Below, piece after piece: positions 22,515 through 31,335 of a stretch of 33,616 nucleotides of DNA. A program made the translations under genes and the position numbers. The number at the start of each line of letters is the position of its first letter. Position 1 is the first letter of the stretch. Below the pieces are notes generated by a model. The model saw only the letters and a program-made list of their open reading frames with translations. It was not told the origin of the DNA and did not search any database. This DNA comes from an uncultured Paracoccaceae bacterium (GTDB lineage Bacteria; Pseudomonadota; Alphaproteobacteria; Rhodobacterales; Rhodobacteraceae), in the NCBI GenBank assembly GCA_938038825.1, contig CALHST010000150.1:1-33616 (forward strand), given 5' to 3'.

Positions 22515-25220
22515 TTAGCCGAGCCGCCCGTGGCAATGTTTGAACTTCTTACCAGAACCACAAGGACAGGCGTCGTTGCGCCCAGGGTTCCCCCAAGTTG
22601 ACGGATCCGCCTCGACAAAACCCGTTTCCGGATTTTCGGTTGGCGCTGCGGCTTCTTGGATTGGAGGTTCTGCAGCGGTGGCCACGCCACCCTGCTGCTG
22701 CGCAACCATTTGGGCCACCATTTGCTCTTGCTCTTCCTGAGACAAAGGCCGGATTTGCGCCAGTTTCTGAGTCACATCAGCACGCAAACTATCCAACATG
22801 GTTTCAAACAACTGAAACGACTCGTTCTTGTATTCGTTCAACGGATCACGCTGTGCATACCCACGGAAACCCACGACAGACCGTAGATGTTCCAAAGTGA
22901 CCAGGTGCTCTTGCCATTTAGTATCAATGGCTTGCAGCAAAAGTTGTTTTTCAATCTGTTGCATGTTGTCGACGCCAAATGCTTCGACCTTTTCATTCAA
23001 CATCTTGTCAGAGGCTTCGATAAGACGGCCACGGATCTGTTCGTCATCCACACCATCTTCTTCACACCAATCGATCACAGGCACATCAATGCCCATCTGT
23101 TCGATCACAGCAGCGTAAAGCCCTTGGGTGTCCCACTGCTCAGCATAGGCACCTTCGGGCATATACGTGTCCAACAAATCGTCCACCACCTCGTCACGCA
23201 TATCAATTGTGATTTCGTGCACATCCTCGGACTCCATGATGTCCCGACGCTGCCCAAAGATGACTTTACGCTGGTCGTTCATCACATCATCGAACTTCAA
23301 AAGATGCTTTCGGATGTCGAAATTGCGGCCTTCTACCTTGGCCTGAGCCCGTTCCAGCGACTTGTTCACCCACGGATGAATGATCGCTTCGCCTTCTTTC
23401 AACCCTAATGTCTTAAGAACTTTGTCCAAACGTTCAGATCCAAAGATTCGCATCAGATCATCTTCGAGACTCAGGAAGAAAGAAGAACGGCCCGGATCAC
23501 CTTGGCGACCGGAACGGCCACGCAATTGGTTGTCGATCCGACGGCTTTCATGCCGTTCAGACGCCAAAACGAACAATCCGCCAGCATCGATGACCTTTTT
23601 CTTTTCGTCATCATGTTCAGCTTGGATTCGGGCCCGGGTTGTTTCGGGATCCGCATCCGGATCAGCGGTCAGCGCTTCCAACACTTTCATTTCGACGTTT
23701 CCGCCCAACTGAATGTCGGTCCCACGACCAGCCATATTGGTCGCGATGGTCACTGCGCCCAGTTTACCAGCATCAGCAACAATCTGCGCTTCTTGTTCGT
23801 GTTGACGCGCATTCAGAACATTATGGGGGATATTCAATTCGGTCAGCAGGTTGCTGAACATTTCAGACTTCTCGATAGAAGTCGTCCCCACAAGAACGGG
23901 TTGTCCTTGTTCGTTGGCGATTTTGATCTCTTCGATCATCGCCGTGTATTTTTCTTGTTGCGAGCTGTAGACTTTATCGTCTTCATCAAGCCGCGCGACA
24001 CCACGGTTGGTTGGAACTTCCACAACGCCCAAACCATAGATTTGCATAAATTCTTCGGCTTCTGTGACAGCGGTGCCAGTCATGCCAGCCAGTTTGTCAT
24101 ATAAACGGAAGTAGTTTTGGAACGTCACCGATGCCAACGTGGTGTTTTCGGGCTGAATGGCGACATCTTCTTTGGCTTCAATCGCCTGATGCAATCCATC
24201 TGACAAACGACGGCCCTGCATCATACGTCCCGTGAATTCATCAATCAGGACAATCTGACCATTCGCTACGACATAGTCTTTGTCCTTGTTGAACAACTTG
24301 TGCGCGCGCAACCCATTGTTGATGTGGTGCACAACGGTCGAGCTTTCCGGATCGTACAGCGATTGTCCTTCTTCCAAGAACCCCTTGCGCTGCAAAAGCT
24401 GTTCGACAAATTCGTTGCCGTCTTCTGTAAAGTTCACCTGGCGGGTTTTTTCGTCAATTGTGTAATGCTCTTCCGTGAGCTCGGGAATAACCCCGTCAAT
24501 CGACTTATACATGTCAGAACGGTCTTCAGCCGGACCCGAGATAATGAGCGGAGTCCGCGCTTCGTCGATCAGAATCGAGTCAACTTCATCGACAATCGCG
24601 AAATTGTGATGCTTCTGGAAGATCTGATTGAGCTCAGATTTCATGTTGTCGCGCAGATAATCAAATCCCAACTCGTTGTTGGTCGCGTATGTGATATCGC
24701 TGGAATAGGCGGCAATCTTGGAGTCGTTATCCATATTTGTGGCGGCCACACCAGTTGTCATGCCCAACGCGCCAAAAACTTTGCCCATCCATTCAGAGTC
24801 ACGTTTGGCAAGGTATTCGTTGACCGTCACAACGTGCACACCCCGGCCCGTCAGCGCGTTCAAATACGCCGGGAACGTCGCCACAAGGGTTTTCCCCTCA
24901 CCCGTCTTCATCTCTGAAATATTGCCCTGATGCAGGAAAATTCCGCCCATAAGCTGCACATCAAAGGCCCGCAAACCCAATGCCCGCTTGGCGGCTTCCC
25001 GACAATTGGCAAAGGCTTCTGGCAACAAATCGTCCAGACTTTCGCCAGCCAACGCACGCTGGCGCAGTTCTTCTGTCTTTTCGATCAACCCGTCATCCGA
25101 AAGTTTTTCAAACTCCGGTTCCAGCGCATTGATCTTATCCACCAGTGGCCGAGTCGCTTTTACTTTGCGGTCATTGGGTGTGCCAAAAACCTTTTTAGCA
25201 AGTGTCGAAAACCCCAGCAT
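22515..25220 (-). CDS. secA: Preprotein translocase ATPase SecA
   Basis: Essential motor that pushes unfolded precursors through SecYEG. From ATG 25220 the protein has 901 residues, the normal length. Visible parts are Walker A MKTGEGKTL (104-112), the DEVDSILIDEARTPLIIS DEAD-box region, GMTGTAVTEAEEF, the NMAGRGTDIQLGGNV motif, ERHESRRIDNQLRGRSGRQGD, and a C-terminal SecB-binding zinc motif CPCGSGKKFKHCHG. ATG 25220 has GGAGAG just upstream, matching the family start MLGFSTLAKKVFG; an in-frame start at 25247 is rejected. It diverges from ppiC, a periplasmic chaperone for exported proteins. Confidence 0.98.
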   Translation of the reverse strand: MLGFSTLAKKVFGTPNDRKVKATRPLVDKINALEPEFEKLSDDGLIEKTEELRQRALAGESLDDLLPEAFANCREAAKRALGLRAFDVQLMGGIFLHQGNISEMKTGEGKTLVATFPAYLNALTGRGVHVVTVNEYLAKRDSEWMGKVFGALGMTTGVAATNMDNDSKIAAYSSDITYATNNELGFDYLRDNMKSELNQIFQKHHNFAIVDEVDSILIDEARTPLIISGPAEDRSDMYKSIDGVIPELTEEHYTIDEKTRQVNFTEDGNEFVEQLLQRKGFLEEGQSLYDPESSTVVHHINNGLRAHKLFNKDKDYVVANGQIVLIDEFTGRMMQGRRLSDGLHQAIEAKEDVAIQPENTTLASVTFQNYFRLYDKLAGMTGTAVTEAEEFMQIYGLGVVEVPTNRGVARLDEDDKVYSSQQEKYTAMIEEIKIANEQGQPVLVGTTSIEKSEMFSNLLTELNIPHNVLNARQHEQEAQIVADAGKLGAVTIATNMAGRGTDIQLGGNVEMKVLEALTADPDADPETTRARIQAEHDDEKKKVIDAGGLFVLASERHESRRIDNQLRGRSGRQGDPGRSSFFLSLEDDLMRIFGSERLDKVLKTLGLKEGEAIIHPWVNKSLERAQAKVEGRNFDIRKHLLKFDDVMNDQRKVIFGQRRDIMESEDVHEITIDMRDEVVDDLLDTYMPEGAYAEQWDTQGLYAAVIEQMGIDVPVIDWCEEDGVDDEQIRGRLIEASDKMLNEKVEAFGVDNMQQIEKQLLLQAIDTKWQEHLVTLEHLRSVVGFRGYAQRDPLNEYKNESFQLFETMLDSLRADVTQKLAQIRPLSQEEQEQMVAQMVAQQQGGVATAAEPPIQEAAAPTENPETGFVEADPSTWGNPGRNDACPCGSGKKFKHCHGRLG

Positions 25221-25398
25221 GTGCTCTCCAGCCGATTGATACATCACGTGAACGATAGACCTGCTTGCCCGTCCCGCTCACAAACCATAAATATCGGAGT
25301 GAAGACGGCCCAGAACCTGCGCCCATAGGGCGATGTAAGGGTCCACATATACCGTGTCAACGCCGCCGCAATCTGTGGCCCGATCCAAGGACAAACTA

Positions 25399-26259
25399 AT
25401 GCAAAAACGCCTCATACCCGTCGCCGCCGCGCTGATGGCTCTTTCCATAGCCGGGCCATCGCGCGCGCAAACCAGTGATGGGCCCGATTTGGATCAGGTT
25501 GTCGCCACTGTTAATGGTGCAAAAATCACCTTGGGCCATGTCGCGGCAGCCAAGGCAACACTGCCCGAACAGTATCAGACATTGCCAACTGATGTTCTGT
25601 TTCCCGGAATTATTGACCAGCTTATTCAACAAACCGTTCTGCAACAAAGTTTCGAAGGGGAAGCCCCGGCGCGTGTCACGCTGGCCCTGGAAAACGAGTC
25701 GCGTTCGCTTTTTGCGGCCGAAGTTGTGGAATCCATACTGGCGGAAGCCGTGACAGAGGAGTTGATCGAAAAGGCTTACCAAGACAGCTATTCTGCGGGT
25801 GACCAAGGCGTCGAATATAGCGCCGCACATATTCTAGTCGAAACCGAAGAAGCCGCTTTGGAGGTGATCGAAGAAGTTAACGGCGGTGCAGATTTTGGGG
25901 CAGTGGCCCGTCAAAAATCGACAGGTCCTTCGGGTCCCCGCGGAGGAGATCTTGGTTGGTTTGGGCTTGGCCAAATGGTGCCAGCGTTCGAACAGGCCGT
26001 TGTAGCGATGGAGCCCGGACAGGTATCCGAGCCCGTCGAAACGCAATTTGGCTGGCACGTTATCAAGTTGAACGAAACGCGTGTCAAAGAAGCCCCGGCT
26101 TTGGAAGACGTTCGCGAGGAGCTGACCCGTCAAGTGCGTGACGCAGCAGTAACAGCAAAAATCGAAAGTTTGGTCGAGGCGGCGGATATCGATCGGGAAG
26201 GTGGCGCTGCCATGGACGCGTCGATTTTGAACGACATCGACCTGTCTCGTTCCGAATGA
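25399..26259 (+). CDS. Parvulin-type peptidyl-prolyl isomerase (periplasmic)
   Basis: Periplasmic folding catalyst for exported and outer-membrane proteins. From ATG 25399 the 286-residue precursor has a signal peptide MQKRLIPVAAALMALSIA... with likely cleavage after SRA (residue 23). A SurA/PrsA-like N-terminal region follows (VATVNGAKITLGHV). The rotamase domain (about 135-235) shows YSAAHILVETEEAA, GPSGPRGGDLGWFGLGQMVP and TQFGWHVIKL, hallmarks of parvulins. An AAGGA site precedes ATG 25399; the upstream in-frame start at 25354 would destroy the signal peptide's N-terminal placement. The stop overlaps argJ by four bases. Confidence 0.93.
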   Translation: MQKRLIPVAAALMALSIAGPSRAQTSDGPDLDQVVATVNGAKITLGHVAAAKATLPEQYQTLPTDVLFPGIIDQLIQQTVLQQSFEGEAPARVTLALENESRSLFAAEVVESILAEAVTEELIEKAYQDSYSAGDQGVEYSAAHILVETEEAALEVIEEVNGGADFGAVARQKSTGPSGPRGGDLGWFGLGQMVPAFEQAVVAMEPGQVSEPVETQFGWHVIKLNETRVKEAPALEDVREELTRQVRDAAVTAKIESLVEAADIDREGGAAMDASILNDIDLSRSE

Positions 26260-27482
26260 GCGCAGATCTGCCTGTATCACCGCTTGCGCCAAAAGCATTC
26301 CCGGACCTTCCCGTTATTGGGGGGGTCCGTTTTGCGACTGCGCAAGCCGGGGTGAAGTACAAAAATCGCGACGACGTAATGCTGGCGATCTTGGACGCGG
26401 GCACAACAATCGCCGGCGTATTCACAACGTCCAAAACGCGATCTGCCGCTGTTCTGGACTGCGAAGACAAGATCGGCGGCGGTTCCGACGACCCTGCGGC
26501 CATTCTGGTAAATTCTGGAAACGCCAACGCGTTCACCGGGAAATCCGGGTTCGAGTCCGTAAAGCGTTTGACCGGAACGGTTGCCGAGGCCACCGGCGCA
26601 CCACAGAACCGCGTTTTCACCTCCTCCACTGGAGTGATCGGCGAGGCATTGCCCGATGATCGGATCACTGCACAACTCGACGCGTTAGTGTCCGACATGT
26701 CCAACGCCGCACTACCAAAGGCAGCACGGGCAATTATGACCACGGACACCTTCCCAAAGGGTTCAAGCCAGGTGGTCAAAACTGCAAACGGTCCGGTAAC
26801 AATCGCGGGCATCGCCAAAGGCTCGGGTATGATCGCGCCAGACATGGCAACGATGCTGGTCTATATCTTCACGGATGCCATGGTCGAACAATCGGCGTTG
26901 CAATCCATGTTAGGATCACTGACCGACAAAACGTTTAATGCGATAACTGTGGATAGTGACACATCAACGTCTGATACCTTGCTTTTGGCCGCAACAGGCG
27001 CGTCAAAGGTGGACGTCACCCATGATCCTGCGTTTCGCGACGCACTACATACTGTGATGTTGGATCTAGCGCATCAAGTCGTGCGTGACGGTGAGGGTGC
27101 CACGAAATTCGTCGCAGTCACCGTGACCGGTGCATCGTCTGACGAAGATGCAAAGCTGCATGCCAAAGCCATTGCGAACTCCCCCCTGATCAAGACCGCC
27201 ATTGCCGGTGAGGATCCCAATTGGGGACGCGTTGTTATGGCCATTGGCAAGTCCGGCGGTGACGCAGACCGGGATCGCTTGTCGATTTGGTTCGGTGATA
27301 TTCTTGTGGCCGAGAACGGATGGGTCGCAAGCAGTTACTCCGAAGAACAAGGCGCCACATATATGAAGCAACAAGATCTCAAAATCCGCGTGGATTTGGG
27401 GCTTGGGGGTTGCGAAACCACAATGTGGACCTGCGATTTGACCCATGGATACATATCCATCAACGCAGATTATCGTTCATGA
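26256..27482 (+). CDS. argJ: Bifunctional ornithine acetyltransferase / N-acetylglutamate synthase
   Basis: Transfers acetyl from N-acetylornithine to glutamate, recycling the acetyl group in arginine biosynthesis; many members also use acetyl-CoA. The 408-residue protein has the self-cleavage motif KGSGMIAPDMATMLVYIFTD, where T199 should become the N-terminal nucleophile of the beta chain. The alpha-chain ILVNSGNANAFTGKSG and beta-chain AGEDPNWGRVVMAIGKSG signatures are also present. The start overlaps the upstream parvulin gene (ATGA) and the stop overlaps mutT, so all three are translationally coupled, though their pathways are unrelated. Confidence 0.96.
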   Translation: MSADLPVSPLAPKAFPDLPVIGGVRFATAQAGVKYKNRDDVMLAILDAGTTIAGVFTTSKTRSAAVLDCEDKIGGGSDDPAAILVNSGNANAFTGKSGFESVKRLTGTVAEATGAPQNRVFTSSTGVIGEALPDDRITAQLDALVSDMSNAALPKAARAIMTTDTFPKGSSQVVKTANGPVTIAGIAKGSGMIAPDMATMLVYIFTDAMVEQSALQSMLGSLTDKTFNAITVDSDTSTSDTLLLAATGASKVDVTHDPAFRDALHTVMLDLAHQVVRDGEGATKFVAVTVTGASSDEDAKLHAKAIANSPLIKTAIAGEDPNWGRVVMAIGKSGGDADRDRLSIWFGDILVAENGWVASSYSEEQGATYMKQQDLKIRVDLGLGGCETTMWTCDLTHGYISINADYRS

Positions 27483-27883
27483 CAACCAAGGTTCTGTTAG
27501 TGTCAGCCGTCGCGTTGATCGACGTTGACGGACGCGTTTTGTTGGCCCAGCGCCCCGAGGGCAAAAATATGGCAGGTCTTTGGGAGTTTCCCGGAGGAAA
27601 AATTGAACCCGGCGAAACCCCAGAAGCAGCTCTGATCCGCGAACTGGGAGAGGAACTGGGGATCGACACATGGGAAAGCTGTCTGGCACCGTTAACCTTT
27701 GCAAGCCACAGCTACGATGATTTTCACTTGTTGATGCCTTTATTTGCATGCCGAAAGTGGAAAGGCACACCAAATGCGCAAGAAGGTCAAACACTTGCGT
27801 GGGTTCGCCCGAATGCACTGCGAGACTACCCCATGCCACCTGCGGACTTACCATTAATTCCAATTATTCGAGATTGGTTGTAA
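27479..27883 (+). CDS. mutT: 8-oxo-dGTP diphosphatase MutT (Nudix hydrolase)
   Basis: Sanitises the nucleotide pool by hydrolysing 8-oxo-dGTP. The 134-residue protein is the typical MutT size and carries the full Nudix box G40-x5-E46-x7-REL-x-EE-x-GI (ending at I62) after WEFPGG. The C-terminal segment (WVRPNALRDYPMPPADLPLI) matches the MutT family. ATG 27479 overlaps the argJ stop; a longer frame from 27320 runs through argJ and is rejected. An AT-rich gap follows, with no obvious terminator directly behind the stop. Confidence 0.94.
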   Translation: MTTKVLLVSAVALIDVDGRVLLAQRPEGKNMAGLWEFPGGKIEPGETPEAALIRELGEELGIDTWESCLAPLTFASHSYDDFHLLMPLFACRKWKGTPNAQEGQTLAWVRPNALRDYPMPPADLPLIPIIRDWL

Positions 27884-27901
27884 TTAAATTGCGAACAGTG
27901 A

Positions 27902-27930
27902 TTGCCAATCTTCTTTTTTTGTTTAAAAAT
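27902..27930 (+). promoter_or_regulatory. Candidate promoter of the 44-codon gene
   Basis: TTGCCA (27902-27907) and AAAAAT (27925-27930) are separated by 17 bases in a strikingly AT-rich stretch (27884-27956) behind mutT. The pair could be a sigma-70-type promoter for the small gene at 27984. The -10 match is mediocre, so this is a guess supported mainly by composition and placement. Confidence 0.35.
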
Positions 27931-27956
27931 CGGACACACTCAAAAAACAAAAACAG

Positions 27957-27972
27957 CGATGATACATCATCG
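27957..27972. promoter_or_regulatory. Perfect 7-bp inverted repeat before the 44-codon gene
   Basis: CGATGAT-AC-ATCATCG forms an inverted repeat with perfect 7-bp arms and a two-base centre, ending at the first base of the GGGGAA ribosome site. A two-base loop is too tight for an RNA hairpin, which favours a DNA operator for a dimeric regulator sitting between promoter and start codon. No regulator gene is adjacent, so the binding protein is unknown. Confidence 0.5.
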
Positions 27973-27983
27973 GGGAAAACAAA

Positions 27984-28118
27984 ATGCTACGTACAATCAC
28001 AATTGGCAGTACGGTATCAGTTCAGGGGACGTTTGTTAAAACCCTTCCAGATGGTCGGATAAGCGTCCGTGTCGGAACCTCGGTCTATTCAGGGCTTCCG
28101 GTAAGTCAGGCGGCATAA
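27984..28118 (+). CDS. Small 44-residue protein of unknown function
   Basis: A short gene with good signs of being real: ATG 27984 with GGGGAA nine bases upstream, 44 codons, TAA 28116-28118, then a strong terminator within a few bases. The product begins MLRTITIGSTVSVQGTFVKT, continues with LPDGRISVRVG and ends LPVSQAA. It has no signal peptide, membrane segment or Cys. Alternating hydrophobic residues around a DG turn suggest a small all-beta fold, perhaps SH3- or OB-like; that is inference. It sits alone between mutT and the convergent infB, behind an AT-rich promoter-like region and a palindrome. I do not recognise the family with certainty. Confidence 0.68.
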   Translation: MLRTITIGSTVSVQGTFVKTLPDGRISVRVGTSVYSGLPVSQAA

Positions 28119-28123
28119 GTCAA

Positions 28124-28149
28124 AAAAGGCAGCGTTTCCGCTGCCTTTT
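28124..28149. terminator. Bidirectional intrinsic terminator between the small gene and infB
   Basis: A perfect 11-bp stem AAAAGGCAGCG (28124-28134) and CGCTGCCTTTT (28139-28149) with a TTTC loop. On the plus strand CTTTTT follows the stem; on the minus strand the six A's upstream give a T-run. It therefore ends the 44-codon gene rightwards and the infB operon leftwards. Confidence 0.9.
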
Positions 28150-28182
28150 CTTTTTGATAGTTCAAGATTTTCTAGACGACGA

Positions 28183-30681
28183 TCAATCGAGCGAACGCTC
28201 GATCTCTTCGCGTTCGAAGATCTCGATCACGTCTTTCGGGCGGATGTCGTCGTAGTTTTCGAACGCCATACCACATTCCTGACCCGACTGAACTTCTGCG
28301 ACTTCATCTTTGAAGCGCTTCAGCGTTTTCAGCGTGCCTTCGTGGATCACAACGTTGTCGCGCAACAGGCGAACACCTGCAGAACGTCGCGCCACACCTT
28401 CGGTGACCAAACAACCCGCGACTTTACCAACATTGGATACTTTGAAGACCTCTTTGATCTCGGAGTAACCGATAAAGTTTTCGCGCACTTCCGCAGACAA
28501 CAGACCCGAGGCCGCAGCTTTCACATCGTCCACAAGGTCATAGATCACAGAATAGTACCGGATCTCGACGCTCTTTTGGTTTGCCGTATTCCGGGCCGAT
28601 GCGTTTGCACGCACGTTAAAGCCCATGATTGGCGCACCTGACGCCTCGGCCAGACCAACATCCGTTTCCGTGATGGCACCAACACCCGAGTGCAGCACGC
28701 GAACACGGACTTCATCGTTGCCGATTTTTTCCATCGCTTGAACGATTGCTTCGGCAGAACCCTGCACATCCGCTTTGACCAAGATTGGCAATTCCGACAC
28801 GTTTTCATCTGCTTTGGCTTTCGCCAGCAACTGATCCAATGTCGTCGCCGCACCAGCAGCAGCCCGTTTGTCTTTGGCGGCTTGCTGACGATACTCGGCA
28901 ATCTCACGCGCTTGCGCTTCGGTGTCGACCACGTTCAGAACATCGCCTGCTTCGGGTGTACCGTTCAGACCCAACACCTCAACAGGAACAGATGGACCGG
29001 CTTCTTTCACACGGTCGCCCTGATCGTTTTCCATCGCGCGGACTTTACCCCATTGTTCACCAACAACGAAGATATCGCCCTGTTTCAGCGTCCCGTTCTG
29101 AACCAGAACTGTGGCCACAGGTCCACGACCCACGTCCAACTTGGCTTCGATCACCGCACCAGACGCTGCACGCGTTGGGTTGGCCTTCAATTCCAAAAGC
29201 TCAGATTGCAGCGAAATCGCCTCAAGCAATTGCTCTAGACCAGTGCCATTGATGGCCGACACTTCAACATCCTGCACTTCGCCGGACATTTTTTCGACGA
29301 TCACTTCATGCTGCAACAGATCCGTCCGCACTTTGTCAGGGTTTGCTGCCGGGCGGTCGATCTTGTTGATCGCCACAATCATCGGAACGTCAGCCGCTTT
29401 GGCGTGGTTAATCGCCTCGATCGTCTGAGGCATCACTGCGTCATCTGCAGCCACCACCAGAACAACGATGTCCGTCACTTGTGCACCGCGCGAGCGCATT
29501 GACGTAAACGCCGCGTGGCCCGGAGTATCCAAGAATGTCAGCTTCGCGTCGTCTTGCTCAACCTGATAGGCACCAATGTGCTGCGTAATTCCACCAGCTT
29601 CGCCAGCAACCACTTTCGCATTGCGGATTGCATCCAGCAAAGATGTCTTGCCGTGGTCAACGTGGCCCATGATGGTGATGACCGGGGGACGTGCCGCCAG
29701 ATCGCCTTCATCATCTTCGACCGAGTCGATAACATCTTCAACATCCGCATCCGAAACACGTTGAACGTTGTGACCAAACTCTTCGATCAGCAGTTCCGCA
29801 GTATCAGCGTCGATGGATTGGTTCTGCGTCGCCATGATGCCGTTGTTCATCAACGCCTTCACAACATCCGCAACCCGTTCCGACATCCGGTTGGCCAATT
29901 CAGACACAACAATCGCTTCGGGCAGTTGTACTGTACGAACAACCTTTTCCCGCTCTTGTGTGCCGCCCATTGCTTTTTGACGGGCCCGTTCCTGTTTGCG
30001 CTTCATCGCAGCCATAGACCGCTGGCGACCACCTTCTGCACCAGACAACGCCTGGTTCAGTGTCAACTTACCACTGCGACGACCATCATCATTTCCCCGA
30101 CCACGGGTGTTGCGTTGTTGTTCACGCTCCCGCTCATTTTTGCGCGGTGTTGCCGCTGGAACTGGTTTGTTCGCAGGGGATGGACGGCTTTGATTTTCTA
30201 CGGGACGCGCCACCGCTTGCTGGGCTTCGGCTGCAGCCCGTTGGGCTGCCTCTTCCGCAGCTTTCTTCGCGTTGGCTTCTTCTTCCGCTTTCGCCTTCAG
30301 AGCTTCTTCGCGTTCCCGCTCTTCTCTCTCTTTGGCTTCAATTTCTGCACGGCGGCGTTCACGGTCTTCTGCGCGCGCCTTTTCTTCAGCCTGACGCTTC
30401 GCTGATTCCTCAACTTCGCGCACCTTGGCCGCTTGAACCGCTTTTAGACGACGCTCCATCTCGGCATCAGAAATGCCGGCTGGCCGTTTGGACGGGTCAC
30501 CCAATGCAGGATTCATACCGGACGGTTTGCCCGCACCCGGTTTTGGCACCACCACGCGTTTGCGTTTGGTTTCAACCACCACATTTTTGGTCCGGCCATG
30601 GCTAAAGCTTTGCTTTACATTGCCGGGACGAGATCCGCCGCCCCGAAGACCAAGTGTTTTTTTGCCGTCGCTATCGCTCAT
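28183..30681 (-). CDS. infB: Translation initiation factor IF-2
   Basis: GTPase that places initiator tRNA on the 30S subunit and promotes subunit joining. The 832-residue protein has a long charged N-terminal region (about 75-250) made of Glu/Ala/Lys/Arg-rich helix, then the IF2_N segment. The G domain follows, with GHVDHGKT (339-346), DTPGH (385-389) and NKID (439-442), then domains II-IV ending near EREEIERSLD. Length and order fit alphaproteobacterial IF-2. The start lies five bases after ylxR, and the operon ends at the terminator 28124-28149. Internal starts, as in E. coli IF2-beta, were not resolved. Confidence 0.97.
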   Translation of the reverse strand: MSDSDGKKTLGLRGGGSRPGNVKQSFSHGRTKNVVVETKRKRVVVPKPGAGKPSGMNPALGDPSKRPAGISDAEMERRLKAVQAAKVREVEESAKRQAEEKARAEDRERRRAEIEAKEREEREREEALKAKAEEEANAKKAAEEAAQRAAAEAQQAVARPVENQSRPSPANKPVPAATPRKNEREREQQRNTRGRGNDDGRRSGKLTLNQALSGAEGGRQRSMAAMKRKQERARQKAMGGTQEREKVVRTVQLPEAIVVSELANRMSERVADVVKALMNNGIMATQNQSIDADTAELLIEEFGHNVQRVSDADVEDVIDSVEDDEGDLAARPPVITIMGHVDHGKTSLLDAIRNAKVVAGEAGGITQHIGAYQVEQDDAKLTFLDTPGHAAFTSMRSRGAQVTDIVVLVVAADDAVMPQTIEAINHAKAADVPMIVAINKIDRPAANPDKVRTDLLQHEVIVEKMSGEVQDVEVSAINGTGLEQLLEAISLQSELLELKANPTRAASGAVIEAKLDVGRGPVATVLVQNGTLKQGDIFVVGEQWGKVRAMENDQGDRVKEAGPSVPVEVLGLNGTPEAGDVLNVVDTEAQAREIAEYRQQAAKDKRAAAGAATTLDQLLAKAKADENVSELPILVKADVQGSAEAIVQAMEKIGNDEVRVRVLHSGVGAITETDVGLAEASGAPIMGFNVRANASARNTANQKSVEIRYYSVIYDLVDDVKAAASGLLSAEVRENFIGYSEIKEVFKVSNVGKVAGCLVTEGVARRSAGVRLLRDNVVIHEGTLKTLKRFKDEVAEVQSGQECGMAFENYDDIRPKDVIEIFEREEIERSLD

Positions 30682-30686
30682 AGAGA

Positions 30687-31313
30687 CTATTTTCCTTCCC
30701 GACGGCCCTTGCCGTCATCGCTTACCGGGCGAAAACCCTTCAGCCGTCCCGCTTCCTCTACAACACGCTTACTGAGTCCACCAGAGGCGAGGGCCCCATG
30801 TATCACAGTTTGGCGTCCAAATGCCAATCCAAGCTCATCCGCTGATAGACAACCGATGTATTTGCCAAAATGCGGCGTAGAAAGCTTTGATTTTCCCCGC
30901 CCAGATCCATCGCTGGCTTGGATAAGCACCCAAGCCCGTTCCTGATCTAGCCAAGATTTTACTTTTTCGTATCCGGCCACTGCATCCGCGGATTTTCGTG
31001 CCAGTGAAATCATGTTCACAACACGCCGCGTCAGTTGCCGTTCTACTTCGTCCACCAAACCATCTGGAACCGTTACCGGTGCCTTGGCCCCACGGGCAAA
31101 GAGATTTTTCTTCACAGCTGTTTCAAGCGCATCCCGGTTCGAAGCAACATAAAAGCCTCGACCCGGAAGTTTGCTTGCAATGTCCGGAACAACTTGTCCT
31201 TCCGGACCAGCAACAAAGCGGATCAGCTCCGCTTTTGAGCGCACCTCACCTGTCGCAATGCATTTGCGTTCCGGACCGTGTTCTTGGTCCTTGGGTTGGC
31301 CACCGCGCCCCAT
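30687..31313 (-). CDS. YlxR-L7Ae fusion RNA-binding protein
   Basis: A 208-residue predicted RNA-binding protein joining two families usually encoded separately in Firmicutes. The N-terminal YlxR (DUF448) domain (about 15-90) has ERKCIATGEVRSKAELIRFV and LPGRGFYV. The C-terminal part (about 95-190) resembles the L7Ae/YlxQ kink-turn-binding fold (MISLARKSADAVAGYEKVKSWL, WVLIQASDGSGRGKSKL, GRQTVIHGAL). B. subtilis YlxR has been linked to RNase P modulation, which may or may not apply here. It sits 22 bases after nusA and five before infB, so it belongs to the nusA operon and probably acts in RNA processing or translation. Confidence 0.87.
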   Translation of the reverse strand: MGRGGQPKDQEHGPERKCIATGEVRSKAELIRFVAGPEGQVVPDIASKLPGRGFYVASNRDALETAVKKNLFARGAKAPVTVPDGLVDEVERQLTRRVVNMISLARKSADAVAGYEKVKSWLDQERAWVLIQASDGSGRGKSKLSTPHFGKYIGCLSADELGLAFGRQTVIHGALASGGLSKRVVEEAGRLKGFRPVSDDGKGRREGK

Positions 31314-31335
31314 GTCATCACCGAAAAGTGGAGGC

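Noticed and set aside
27320..27883. Longer 187-codon version of mutT
   Set aside because: The extra 53 residues are argJ read in another frame; ATG 27479 overlaps the argJ stop and matches the MutT start.
29515..30405. A 296-codon plus-strand open frame opposite infB
   Set aside because: It is antisense to the well-supported IF-2 coding sequence, and its Phe/Arg/Cys-rich composition is that of a reversed charged-helix region.
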